Shown in pieces: positions 47,905 through 59,524 of a stretch of DNA of 64,000 bases; position 1 is the stretch's first letter, and every line of letters begins with the position of its first letter. The notes beneath the pieces were generated by a model, which did no database searches, was not told where the DNA came from, and was given only the letters and a program-made list of their open reading frames with translations. Made by a program: the position numbers and the translations under genes. The DNA comes from Adiantum capillus-veneris (taxonomy: Eukaryota > Streptophyta > Polypodiopsida > Polypodiales > Pteridaceae). Location: the NCBI GenBank assembly GCA_014529385.2, contig CM043942.1, positions 49,114,274-49,178,273 on the forward strand, in the 5' to 3' direction.

Positions 47905-49538
47905 TGTCATAAAATCTAATATCTAACCAACCCAAATGATTTTCTCATATTAAATTGATCACTTAATGTGGGAGAATAAATGGGAACAAGTGTTAAGATA
48001 TAGATATGTGCTTATAGATCTATCTCAACACGGGGCCAATAGTAAAGGGGCCCAAATGGGAGATGGTCTATCAAGAGCAAGGCTAACCAATGGAGCATAA
48101 GACCTTAGGGTTAGCTTCATTGAAGACCTCCAATAATGTGTGTAAAAGTCCTTTGACCTTAGGTAAGCTAGGGCTGAGCTTGAGGTGGGAACCCGGCCCA
48201 AGCTCGAGGTGCTTGACCTGCTTGAGGTGCTTGTCGTGCTTGAGTTGTTTTTCCTGCTTGAGGTGCTTGATTAAGGTGCTTGAGGTGCTTGAATTACTCC
48301 ATGCTTGAGGTGCTTGACTTGCCGCTTGATTAAGGTGCTTGAGGTGCCTTGACATGCTTGCCTGAGATGCTTGTGGGAATACCCCCTAGTCCAAGTGCTT
48401 TGTCATGCTTGATGACTAAGGTGCTTGAGCTCCTAAAGTCAAAATCATCCCTACAAGAGGGGGGGCGAGCCCTTTTCCTAGGGATTAGAGAGAGAACACA
48501 CACTCACACTCACAAGGGAAGCCCCAGCTTGAAGAGGCAGCAAGGACACATGTCAGGTCCCTACCCATGTTACCTTCATGTGTTGCTTGAAGCCTATTGG
48601 CTAGGCTTCAAAGGGGTCCAATGATAAATTACTTGAATTATCTAATTGTTTTTGAATTTATCAAGTCCCTCTCTCAAAGGGGAAAGGGGGACACTTGTCC
48701 CAAGGCTATCCCTGTTGCTTGTAATCGCTTCTTCTTGTGATTGGCTAGGCCTGGAGGGGTCCAATGAGCTTCAAGCATGAGCTACAAGGGGGGGTCGACC
48801 CAAGCAAGCTAGGGGGGTGCTTAGGGGGTATACTCACCCACACACACTCACAAACACTCTCATTGTGTACTATGCAAAGTGCAAGAGCTCCCTCTCCTTC
48901 TCCAAGCAAGTAGAGGTTGAGAGCCTACACCAACACTCTTGGCTATGGAGTGCAAATCCATCCAAGAGCCATGCTTCAATGCTTAAGCTTGCCATCTCCT
49001 TCTTCTTCATTACTTTGCTATTATGTATGCTAGCAACAAGAGTATTATAAGTGAGGAACTAATTCTTTCTCCTACGAAATGTTTCTTCTTCCTCTTCCCT
49101 ACCCTCATTCCCTGCTAGCTCTCTCCACCTTCTAAGGTGTTTGAGGTCTTGGGACTGAGGCTTGGTATAGTTAAAGCTTTCTTCAAGTTTAGGTTATGCT
49201 ATGATGGTGATGCATGAAGCTTTCCATCTTCATTGCTTCACCTAGGTCACAAGGAACACAAAGAATGTATTGTAACAAGTCTCTCTTTATGGGAGAAATC
49301 ATAATACAAATGCCTATTGGAGGGGGGACCGGCTCCACATAAATACGGTCCTCAACTGTTGTCATGTTCTCTAAATTCTCTCTCTTGCAAAAGTATTGTC
49401 TATGCCAAGTTAACTAATTGCTATGATTATGTTGCTATCTTCAATTATGTCAACCCGCTATGCTCACCAAAATCATTTCTTGAAAGTACTCTCATTAAAT
49501 TCCACTACTCTCAAATTGAATAGGCAAATTCCATTACA
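47905..49538 (+). repeat. Solo LTR of G1 in plus orientation
   Basis: 1634 bp, TGTCATAAAATC to AATTCCATTACA, homologous in inverse orientation to the LTRs at 50656-52218 and 57716-59285. It is flanked by a perfect 5-bp target duplication ACCAC (47900-47904 and 49539-49543) within Copia D RT. No internal G1 sequence is attached, so it is a solo LTR left by LTR-LTR recombination. It contains the CTTGAGGTG minisatellite (about 48180-48440). Confidence 0.9.
48180..48440 (+). repeat. CTTGAGGTG minisatellite in the G1 solo LTR
   Basis: About a dozen imperfect units built on GCTTGAGGTGCTTGA. The same array in opposite orientation lies at 51720-51930 and 58805-58990 in the LTRs of the full G1 copy. 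Copy number and order differ among the three, and the older G1-a LTR lacks it. Confidence 0.85.
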
Positions 49539-49543
49539 ACCAC

Positions 49544-50655
49544 TTTGCATTGTGTTCTTGCCTTAGCTGCCAAAGGGGACATTTAACTTGTCCAGATGGA
49601 TATTAAGACTACATTCTTACATGATGATCTTCATGAGGACGTATATATGCAGCAACCACAAAGGTTTTTTGAGAAGGGTAGAGAGCACTTGGTTTGTAAG
49701 ATCAAGAAGAGCCTTTATGGCCTTAAACACGCACCAAGAGAATGGTATCATAAGTTTCATTCATTTATGCTCTCTCAAGGTTATAGAAGAAGTGACATTG
49801 ATCATTGCCTCTATACTAAGCGAGTTAAGCAAAGCATGGTAGCTTGTTGGTTTTTATCCTTTAAGTGGATGACATGTTACTTGTTGAAAAGAACATTAAT
49901 GAGTTAGCTTCCTTGAAATAAAAGTTGAATGATAGCTTTGACGTGAAATATTTGGGGTCATATTTTGGGCATGCACATTGTGCGCGATAAATATAAGAAG
50001 TTGCTTTACTTATCTCAACAAATTATATTGAAAACCCACTCAAACATTTCAATATGGAGAGAGGGAAGGCATAGAATACTCCACTGCCTCCATATGTGAA
50101 ACTATGCCTAAATGATAGTCCCAAATTTGATGTAGAAAAGGCTGAAATGGCAAAGGTGCCATACTCTTTGCAGTTGGTAGCTTAATTATGCAATGATATG
50201 TACATGATTAGATATTGCTTTTGCAATGGGAGTGGTCAACCAATACATGTCAAATCCTGGCAAGAAACATTGGGGGGTAGTGAAAGGAGTCATGAGATAT
50301 CTGAATCGTACAAAGGAATTGTGCATTTGGTTTGGAAGAAAATAAGCACATGTACTTGGATACACTAATTATGCACGGGATATGGACAAAAGGAGGTCTA
50401 CTTTAGGTTACGTCTTCATTTTTATTGGTGGTACTGTTTCTTGGCGATCTCATTTGAGAGTTGCACATCCATGTCAACCATCAAAGCTACGTATATTGCA
50501 GCATCAAAGGCTTGCAAGGAAGCTATATGGCTTGCTCGACTAGTGAAAGACTTGGGAATTTTTGCTGAGGTGCCTACATTACACTGTGATAGTCACAATG
50601 CTATCATGTTGGCAAGGAATCCAATGTTTCATGTGAAGATAAAGCATACAAATGT
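49544..50655 (+). pseudogene. Copia D RT and RNase H remnant (fossil)
   Basis: RT text includes MDIKTTFLHDDLHEDVYMQQ and VCKIKKSLYGLKHAPREWYH. RNase H follows (ATYIAASKACKEAIWLARLV, then LHCDSHNAIMLARNPMFHV). The order and strand match a Copia pol 3' half. It stops at the G1 insertion and the matching C-terminal piece lies at 59286-59425. Many breaks. Confidence 0.8.
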
Positions 50656-52218
50656 TGTAATAGAAATGTCCTAATAACTTGTAGAGTAGCGGAATTAAGA
50701 GAAAGTATTTGCTGAAATTACTTTGAGAGCATAATGGGTGAACTTCATTAATGGTAGCAACATAAAAATAATAGTTAATTAACTAGGCATGAACAATACT
50801 TTTGCAAGAGAGTGAATTAGAGAACATGACAACAATTGAGGACCGGATTTATGTGGAGCCGGTCCCCCCTCCCCAATAGGCATTTGTATTATAGATTCTC
50901 CCATTAAAGGAGACTTGGTACAATACAATCTTTGTGTTCTTTTTTACCTAAGTGATGCTATGAAGATGGAAAGCTTCATGCACCACTAGCATAGCATAAT
51001 CTTTGAATAATACATTAACTGGACCAAGCCTCAGTCCCAAGACCTCAAACACCTTCGAAGGGGGAGAGAGCTAGCATGGAGTGAGGATAGGGAAGAGGAA
51101 GAAGAAGTAGTATACGAGAAAGAGATATTCCCTTACTTATCATCACTCTTCTTTAGCATAGCATAATAGCTTAGTAATGATGAAGATGAAGAAGATGGCA
51201 AGCTCAAGCTTTGAAGCATGTCTCTTGGTTGGATTTGCACCCCATAGCCAGAGAGGCTAAGTGTAGGCTCACTCTTCTCAAGGAGCTTAGAGAAGGAGAT
51301 GGAGCTCTTGCACTTGCCAAGCACATAATGAGAGTGAATGTGAGAGTGTGTGGGTGAGTATACCGTGCAAGCTAGGCCCATGCTTCCTTGGTCGACCCCC
51401 TCTGGCCAATCACAGCCTTAGTGCATATCAAGCAACAAGGGTAGTCTTGGGACAAGTGTCCCCCTTTCCACTTTGAGAGAGAGGACTTGATAAATGCAAA
51501 AGCAATTAAATAAATGTGGCAATTTATCATTGGACCCCTTTTAAGCCTGGCCAATAGGATTCAAGCACCTCATGAAGGTAACATGGGTAGGGTCTTGACA
51601 TGTGTCCTTGCTGCCTCTCTAGGCTTGGGCTCACCTTGAGTGTGTGAGTGTGTGTTATCTCTCTACCCCCTAGGAAAAGGGCTCACCCCCCCTCTTGTAG
51701 GGATATTTTTGACTTGCTTTGATCAAGCACCTTAGTCATCAAGCATGACTAAGCACTTGGACTAGGGGGTGCAAGCATCTCAAGCAAGCATGTCCAAGCA
51801 CCTCAAGCACCTTAGTGATGCAGCAGGTCAAGCACCTCAAGAACCTTAATCAAGCACCTCAAGAATGACAAGCACCTCAAGCACCTTAATCAAGCACCTC
51901 AAGCAGGACAAGCATCTCAAGCTTGGGCTGGGTTCCCACCTCAAGCTCAGCCCTAACTTAGGTCAAGGACTTTTAACACTAACCTTTGGAGGTCTTTAAT
52001 GAAGCTAACCATAAGGTCTTCTAAGCTCCATTGGTAGCCTTACTCTTTGACAGACCATGTCTCATTTGAGCCCCTTTACCATTGGCCCCTTGTTGAGATA
52101 GATCTGTAAGCACATGTCTATATTCTACCTCTTATTTCCATTTATCTCTCCCATATTAAATGATCAATTCAATATGAGAAAGTCTTTTTGGAATAGGTAG
52201 ATATTAGATTTTATGACA
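50656..52218 (-). repeat. 3' LTR of G1-c
   Basis: On the plus strand it begins TGTAATAGAAATG and ends TTTTATGACA. It contains the GGACCGG...CCGGTCC inverted repeat (50840-50865) and a CAAGCACCT minisatellite (51720-51930). Confidence 0.9.
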
Positions 52219-52319
52219 TTTCCTCTCTCTTGAAATCATAATCATCCTCAACTATGAGGTAGAAGAGATAAATTCTTAGTCATTAGTCTACGTTACTTAG
52301 CGGGTAGAGGGTCCCTTTT

Positions 52320-53051
52320 TGTTAGGAAATAAGACGTAGCTAAATAGATAATTGAGTAGATTACTTAATGGAGAGAGACAAATTTACATACACGAGATTA
52401 TAGAGTAGAGAGAGAGAGAGAGTACACACGATATACGTGGTTCACCCAATGTGGGCTACGTCCACGAAAAAGCAGCCACTCAATGGCTTTAGTACTTCAA
52501 AACAAGAAGTAGTTTACAAAGAGATTATACCCTTTTGGAGCTCCCGCATTGCTTCACTCTCACCACCTCACACCCATCTTGTTGCATCAACTTCACACTA
52601 TGAAATGTGTGTAGAAATGGCCTCCTTTTATAGGCCAAAAGGGTTGCCCTCTCTTATGAGAGGCAGCCATGTGTAGCCGCCCTTGTGTGAATAAGTCCAA
52701 ATCGGACCCTCCAATCTGCCTATGTGTGGCCGCCCTTGTGTAGACAAATCCGCTTTTGAATTCGGCCACCATCCATTGAATTCGGCCACCGGTCACCGGC
52801 CATTGACTTCTTCCGACCACCGGCCACCCACCGGCCAACGACCAGCCGACTGTTTTCCGGTCGCCGTCCGGCCATAATATTCCGGCCCCTGATTTTTGGC
52901 CGTGAAAATTTTGGTTTCCGGCGAGTGATTTTTATTTCCGGTGAGTGATTTTCCTTCACACACGATGGATTCTCCTCATAATGGGGGCCTTACAAATGTG
53001 CGCTTTTACCAGAGAAAATTACAAGGGGTAAATCTGGCTCCATACTTAACA
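52320..53051 (-). repeat. Solo LTR (732 bp) inside G1-c
   Basis: On the plus strand it begins TGTTAGGAAAT and ends TACTTAACA. It is flanked by a perfect 5-bp duplication CTTTT (52315-52319 and 53052-53056). On the minus strand a TATA box, CTATAAAAGG, lies at about 52624-52633. The plus strand has the phrase ACGTGGTTCACCCAATGTGG, common in plant LTRs. The related copy G1-a has uninterrupted sequence at the matching place (about 4325), an empty site. The parent family is not otherwise in the window. Confidence 0.8.
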
Positions 53052-53369
53052 CTTTTTACCCTATGACATCATTCCAAGATGGATGACTAATCCATTTGGT
53101 GCTTGGGAGACATAGCTTCCGCAGCCATGTATGCTCTTTAGTCCATATCATAATGCAAAGTAGAATGACAAGTTCTACTTGGTGTTTGAGAGACGTCGTC
53201 AACCAAACATGATTCTAAGCATGCATACTACTTATATTTGTGCACAATAAAAAGAGAACTACTCTTATAAGACAAAAATATTGGTCATTAAAAAGAAATT
53301 TGTACATTTGCTTACTCTAATGTAGCATTGTAAGCATTGATAAGGTTCATACTATCCTTAAGTTGTACT

Positions 53370-54720
53370 CCTTACATCCATTTTAGCATCTTCAAAAGGA
53401 TAGTTTTGAACTTAATAAGATACCGACGGATAATCTTACCATGTCGCAGTACCTTATCTTCATGTCGAAGGACAGCTTCGGGTTGTAGCACCTCTTCTTG
53501 ATCTTCTACTTTGGGAGGGTCTTCAATAATTGGTTCACTTGGTGGCTCTCCTTTGTAGGGCTTAAGTAGACTCACATGAAAAGCATTGTGTATGAGCCAA
53601 TGGTTGGGCAATTTAAGTTGGTAAGCCATCTCGTTGATTGGCTTCAAAATTTGAAAAGGGCCATAGAATCTTTTTTCTAGTTTAGCATAATACTTTTGAT
53701 GGCCCGTAGGATTTTTGCCCTCCGTTTGCCTTAATCGAGCCTTCGGGAACTTGAGTAAGACCCAATCGTTTTCTTTGAACGTTAATGCCCTTCTGTGCTT
53801 ATCGGCAACAACTTTTTGCCTTTGTTGAGAGATGGATATAGCCTCCTTAATCTTTTGAAAAGATTCTTGTAGGTCACGGCTATACTCATCAGCAGCGAAG
53901 ATATTCCCATGTACCTTAAGTAGCAAGGGACTTTTAGATCTTCCCTCAATGATTTCAAAAGGTGCTTTTCCTATAGAAGTATGTACAATATTATTGTATG
54001 CATACTTTACAAGAGGTAAATACCTTTCCCATTGTGAGCATTGATCTACTTCTGTAACATAAGTCTTTAGTAGATCAAGTATTGTAAGATTGGCTATCTC
54101 ACTTTGGCCATCTATTTGTGGGTGATAGGCCGAAGAGAAATTCAATCTTGTACCTAAACTTTCAAAGAGACCCTTCCAGAAATTACTAGTCATTCTATGA
54201 TCTCTATTTGACACGATGGATGTTGGAAATCCATGGTGTTTGAAAATCTGAGATATGAAGAGAGTAGCCATTTGGTGTGCCTTAATAGTCTTTTTGATAG
54301 GAATAAAGTGTGCTTGCTTGCTAAACCTGTCAAGTATTGTCCATATCTCCGTATTCCCATGGATAGACTTGGGTAATCCAAAGATAAAATCCATGGATAT
54401 ACTCTCCCATGGTGAATTAGGGATTGTCAATGGTGGCTGGAGTAATCCAGGTTGCTTCCCTCTATCATACTTAGTCTTTTGGCATACTACACATTTGGAA
54501 ACATACTCTTGTATGTCCACTTTCATGGTAGGCCAATAGAAGTATGTCTCTACTCCTCGAGAGTAGGTTGAATACGTCTATGCCCCGCATAGGGAGGATC
54601 ATGGGATTCAAACATGACTTTCTCACGAAGGGAATGGGTAATACATAGCCTATTGCCATGGAGAAGATAACCATCCTGCAAGGTGAATGGTTCCTCTTTC
54701 TTCCCCAAAGCAAGGGCTGA
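53370..54720 (-). pseudogene. G1-c integrase and chromodomain region (fossil)
   Basis: The zinc-finger side (YVSKCVVCQKTKYDRGKQPG) leads into the core (ISMDFIFGLPKSIHGNTEIW, SAYHPQIDGQSEIANLTILD). The tail has FYGPFQILKPINEMAYQLKL, HNAFHVSLLKPYKGEPPSEP and a chromodomain-like end (VLRHGKIIRRYLIKFK). This is the longest G1 integrase reading in the window and the best reference for the two partial copies. Confidence 0.9.
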
Positions 54721-54813
54721 CATTACGTCTTTAAAGTCAGGGTCAGTAGCATACTGATCTATCATAGAAGATAGATCATTGTGAGTAGCTATTGACACTG
54801 CATTAACCTTTGG

Positions 54814-56010
54814 TCATCGTGAAAGTGCATCAGCCACTTGATTGTGCTTACCAGCAATGTGAGCAATATGAAAATTAAATTGCAAAAGAAAATTTGCCCA
54901 CCTCATTTGTTTGTCGGAAAGCTTGGTCTGCATCATGAAGTACTTGAGACTTTGATGGTTGGTTTGTAGAATAAATGGAGTCCCCAATAGATAGTGCTTC
55001 CACGTGTCTAGGGCATGAATAACAGCTAAAAGCTCTTTCTCATAGATGTGTAGGACACGTTCATTTGTGTTGAGCCTTCGGCTCTCATATGCTATGGTGT
55101 TCCCTTCTTGAAGCAAGACTGCTCCAAGGCAATCACCACAAGAATCACATTGGACCATAAATGGTTTTGAGAGATCTGGAAGCATGAGGATTGGTTGGGA
55201 GGTAAGCTTCTCTTTGAGCTTGTCAAAAGCATTTTGCTCCTTAGCAGTCTATGAATACTTAATGTTCTTTTTTGTTAAGCAATGGTCCTGCTATTTGAGA
55301 TAATTTTGCTATGAAGCGTCTATAGTATGCACACATACTTATAAAGCTTCTTAGGTCATGTAGATTCCTTGGATTATGCCATGCTTTTATTACCTCTAAC
55401 TTTGATAGATCCATTCGGATACCATCTTGAGAGATAATATGACCTAAGTATTGAATCTTTTGGAGGAAAAATTATCTTTTCTTTTGGATGAGAAGAAGAT
55501 TATTCTTCCTTAGCGCTTGACAAATCATTGTTATGTTCCTCCAAAGACTTGGAGTAGATGATAATATCATCGAAGAACACTCCAGTGAATTTACAGTAAG
55601 GTCTAAAGATCTTCTCCATTAGACGATTGAACGTGGCTGGTGCGTTGGTCAAGCCAAAAGGCATGACTAGATATTCATAAAGACCAGATGTTGTACGAAA
55701 CGCGGTCTTTAGGATATCTTCATCCACTATCCTTATTTGATGATAGCCACTTTTAAGGTCAATAATACTGAAGTAGGTAGAGCCTTGTAACTTATCAAAC
55801 AGATCTTCTACCCAAGGCCCGGGGAATCTATTTTTGATAGTCATATGGTTTAGTGCACGATAGTCCACACACATACGGTATGTTCCATCTTTCTTTTGCA
55901 CTAAAAGAACGGGAGAACAAAAGGGAGAGGAGCTAGCCTCACCATACCTTTGTCTACCAATTATTGTACTTGCCTCATGATCTCCTCCTATTGAGCTTGA
56001 GAAACTCAAT
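54814..56010 (-). pseudogene. G1-c reverse transcriptase and RNase H region (fossil)
   Basis: RT motifs include [53 protein letters not shown] and [15 protein letters not shown]. RNase H includes VQCDSCGDCLGAVLLQEGNT, the LLAVIHALDTWKHYLLG segment and HIAGKHNQVADALSR. The layout is standard for Gypsy pol. It is broken in several places. Confidence 0.85.
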
Positions 56011-56289
56011 AAGGAGGTTTGTTAGGCTGTGAGCTTGCTGGGATAAGCTCAATGGGATGGTCATCATCCCCTCGTTTTGAAGGTAAGTCCATAGGGATAT
56101 CATCATTGAACACATCTTGGAATCCTTTTAGAAAATTAGACAAGTCTAACTCTTCTTGATTCCTACCATCTACTTTTGATAAACATTAGAACCTTTTTGA
56201 GACTCTTTGACAAAAATCATGTACGCAGAAATTGAGCTCTTCATTGATTTGTCAAAAACAGGAAGATTTACAAGTGGAATAGTGCGACC

Positions 56290-57340
56290 GGGCTCATTAG
56301 CATCTATATACATATTCTTGTCCCTGTAAAGTGAAGTAAATTCTCCTTTCAGGAAACTTTATGTTGGCAGCCATGCGGTCGAACCATGGTGCCCCTAGGA
56401 TAGCATCCTCATGTTGGAGAGGAGAGATGAAGAAGTCTTCTTTGTCGACATAGCTTTGAACATGAAGCCTCAACTTCCCAATCAAGGGAGTAACGGAGGC
56501 TTGCTGTCCCTTGAAAGCTGCATCAGTCATTACAGTATCTCCCATCTCGAAAGCTTGAATGCCCAACTTGGTGGCCAACTCCGTTGATATGAAGTTGTGA
56601 GTAGAGCCAGGGTCAAACAAGATGAAGGCATCATGCTCTCTTATTCTTCCACATGCATAGGAGAGAGCTGCTCCTTTGCAATGAACATCCTCTTTTGGAG
56701 CTTCGATGGCGGAAGCTCTAGGAGTCCCATCGCGAGCATTTTTTTTGGGGCAAGAACGGTAGGTATGTCCTCCCCTCTTGTATTCCCTAGGAGAATAGCC
56801 ATAGCTTTCATCAAAAGAGGAGGAAGGTGAAGAAGAAGGAGAAGAGGGTGACCTCTTCCTTGCCCTTTTCTTCCTTGGTTTCCTCTCTTCCCGTTCAGAG
56901 TGGCAAGGAGACGGCCGGACTATGGTTTGAAGATTTCCTCTTGGGAGGTGTTGGCAATCGCCTAGACCGCCGTCTTCTTGGAGCCAAATCTTCATATGAA
57001 CTTAGGGACTCAGTGCTTTCTCGTTCCTTGGATTCCTCCTCTTGAATGGGAGAGAATCTTCTTTTGGGAGTCTCTTCAAGAGACCTCCTAAGCTCTCTCT
57101 CCTATTTGAAGAGGAAGGGTTATCCCATAAGCACGAAGTTGTTGAGTAACTTCGGCTTGCAAGGTAGGGTTACCCATGGCTTGCTGCAACCTAGTAATAA
57201 GGTAGTTAACAAACATGGGGGCACCATCATTAGCACCTTCACGTGCAAAATCAAAGCTATCAATGTTCATTCTACTCTCTTGATTATGGTTGGCCATGTT
57301 AATTAAACTTATATGTTTGTTTAATGTACTTTTTGGCAAT
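56290..57340 (-). pseudogene. G1-c gag-protease region (fossil)
   Basis: The region lies just inside the 5' LTR and primer site. An Arg/Glu/Ser-rich linker (HSEREERKPRKKRARKRSPS) leads to the protease, read as LSYACGRIREHDAFILFDPG, with a downstream DAILGAPWFDRMAANIKFPE typical of Gypsy retropepsins. The gag part near 57100-57340 is short here. It is related to the remnant at 45.8-46.8 kb. Confidence 0.75.
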
Positions 57341-57702
57341 TCAAAACTTCAGTTGCTACTCCTCTTAGCCTTTGAAAATTTTGGCCCTAAGGTATCTATA
57401 CCCACGGCTGGAATTTGGTTAACTATAGAGAGTAGTGAGGTGAGTCTAATATTGCAGCATTGCCGAGGGATAGCTCCTTTCAGACTTCTTATGGCTCAAT
57501 AATGGTAAAGCCGTAGGCAAGTCTAAAGAGACTCCATTATTAAGACCAAAGCTCCCGAGGTGTGCACCATACCCCACATAGTGGGCTGCAACAAAACCGT
57601 TACTAGATCCCAGTCCCACTTACCCTAATATAATTAACAAAACCAACCATTTATAGGCTACTTAAGGACATCTCTTCTTAAGCAAGAAAAGAGAAACCAA
57701 AT

Positions 57703-57714
57703 GCTCTGATACCA
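57703..57714 (-). promoter_or_regulatory. Primer-binding site of G1-c (tRNA-iMet)
   Basis: The minus strand reads TGGTATCAGAGC one base after the end of the 5' LTR, complementary to initiator tRNA-Met. Confidence 0.85.
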
Positions 57715-57715
57715 A

Positions 57716-59285
57716 TGTAATAGAAATGGCCTAATAACTTGTAGAGTAGCGGAATTAAGAGAAAGTGTTTGCTGAAATTACTATGAGAGAATAATGGGTG
57801 AACTTCATTAATGGTAGCAACATAAACATAACAATTAATTAACTAGACATGAACAATACTTTTGCATGAGAGAGAATTAGAGAACATTACAAAAATTGAG
57901 GACCGGATTTATGTGGAGCCGGTCCCCCCTCCAATAGCATTTGTATTATAGATTCTCCCATTAAAGGAGACTTGGTACAATACAATCTTTGTGTTCTTTT
58001 TGACCTAAGTGATGCTATGAAGATGGAAAGCTTCATGCACCACTAGCATAGCATAATCTTTGAAGAAAGCATTAACTGGACCAAGCCTCAATCCCAAGAC
58101 CTCAAAAACCTTCGAAGGTGGAGAGAGCTAGCAGCGAGTGAGGATAGGGAAGAGGAAGAAGAAGTAGTATACCAGAAAGAGCTATTCCCTTACTTATCAT
58201 CACTCTTCTTTAGCATAGCATAATAGCTTAGTAATGATGAAGATGAAGAAGATGGCAAGCTCAAGCTTTGAAGCATGTCTCTTGGTTGGATTTCACTCCA
58301 TAGCCAAAGAGGTTAAGTGTAGGCTCACTCTTCTCAAGGAGGTTAGAGAAGGAGATGGAGCTCTTGCACTTGCCAACCACATAATGAGAGTGAATGTGAG
58401 AGTGTGTGGGTTAGTATACCTTGCAATCTAGGCCCATGCTTCCTTGGTCAATCCCCTCTTTTAGCACTCCTAGGCATTTTATTGGACCTCCTCAAGCCTG
58501 GCCAATCACAGCCTTAGTGCATATCAAGCAACAAGGGTAGTCTTGGGACAAGTGTCCCCCTTTCCACTTTGAGAGAGAGGACTTGATAAATGCAAAAGAA
58601 ATTAAATAAATGTGGTAATTTATCATTGGACCCCTTTTAAGCCTGGCCAATAGGATTCAAGCACCTCATGAAGGTAACATGGGTAGGGTCTTGACATGTG
58701 TCCTTGCTGCATCTCTAGGCTTGGGCTCACCTTGAGTGTGTGTTCTCTCTCTACCCCCTAGGAAAAGGACTCGACCCCCCTCTTGTAGGGATATTTTTGA
58801 CTTGATTTGATCAAGCACCTTAGTCACCAAGCATGACTAAGCACTTGGACTAGGGGGTGTTCCCACAAGCATCTCAAGTAAGCATGTCCAAGCACCTTAG
58901 TCATGCAGCAGGTCAAGCACCTCAAGCACCTTAATCAAGCACCTCAAGCACCTTAATCAAGCACCTCAAGCAAGACAAGCATCTCGAGCTTGGGCTGGAT
59001 TCCCACCTCAAGCTCAACCCTAACTTAGGTCAAGAACTTTTAACACTAACCTTTGGAGGTCTTTAATGAAGCTAACCCTAAGGTCTTCTAAGCTCCATTG
59101 GTAGCCTTGCTCTTTGACAGACCATCTCTCATTTGAGCCCCTTTACCATTGGCCCCTTGTTGAGATAGATCTGTAAGCACATGTCTATATTCTACCTCTT
59201 GTTTCCATTTATCTCTCCCATATTAAATGATCAGCTCATTATGAGAAAGTCTTTTTGGAATAGGTAGATATTAGATTTTATGAAA
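57716..59285 (-). repeat. 5' LTR of G1-c
   Basis: Homologous to 50656-52218 over its full length, about 95% by eye, with small indels mostly in the CAAGCACCT minisatellite (58805-58990). It includes the GGACCGG inverted repeat near 57900-57926. Confidence 0.9.
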
Positions 59286-59494
59286 TATGTAAAGTACCAC
59301 TTCATTCAGGATGTGCTTGAGGACAAGCATATGGAGCTTGTGAAGATGCACATAGATGATAACCCTGTAGATCTTCTCACCAAAGGTTTAGCTACTTATG
59401 GGCGTGAGCTAGATAGGCTACTCTAACATGATTGTACATACATATATATTTTATACCCCATACTTAAAGGCACATTGGCCTTTAAGTGGGAGGT
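59286..59494 (+). pseudogene. Copia D RNase H end and polypurine tract (fossil)
   Basis: Right after the G1-c LTR the plus strand reads YHFIQDVLEDKHMELVKMHI and then VDLLTKGLATYGRELDRLL, the usual C-terminus of Copia RNase H. A purine tract AAGTGGGAGG precedes a TGTTGGGG LTR start at about 59495. Only about 30 bp of that LTR remain before LINE sequence begins. Confidence 0.75.
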
Positions 59495-59524
59495 TGTTGG
59501 GGTGGTAAAACTTAATGTGCTAGC

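Larger units (their letters stand above)
50656..59285 (-). mobile_element. G1-c: full-length chromodomain Ty3/gypsy element (fossil)
   Basis: Minus-strand order: 5' LTR (57716-59285), tRNA-iMet primer site, gag, protease, RT, RNase H, integrase with chromodomain-like end, a 3' untranslated stretch, 3' LTR (50656-52218). It landed in the RNase H of Copia D with a 5-bp duplication AATGT (50651-50655), which reads TATGT on the other side (59286-59290). The two LTRs look about 95% identical over the first 450 bp, suggesting a few million years under common plant rates. A 732-bp solo LTR of another family sits in its 3' untranslated part. It is complete in layout but broken in about eight places. 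Confidence 0.9.

Noticed and set aside
52437-52959. Small frames on both strands around 52.4-53.0 kb
   Set aside because: They lie inside the 732-bp solo LTR and have no recognisable domain.
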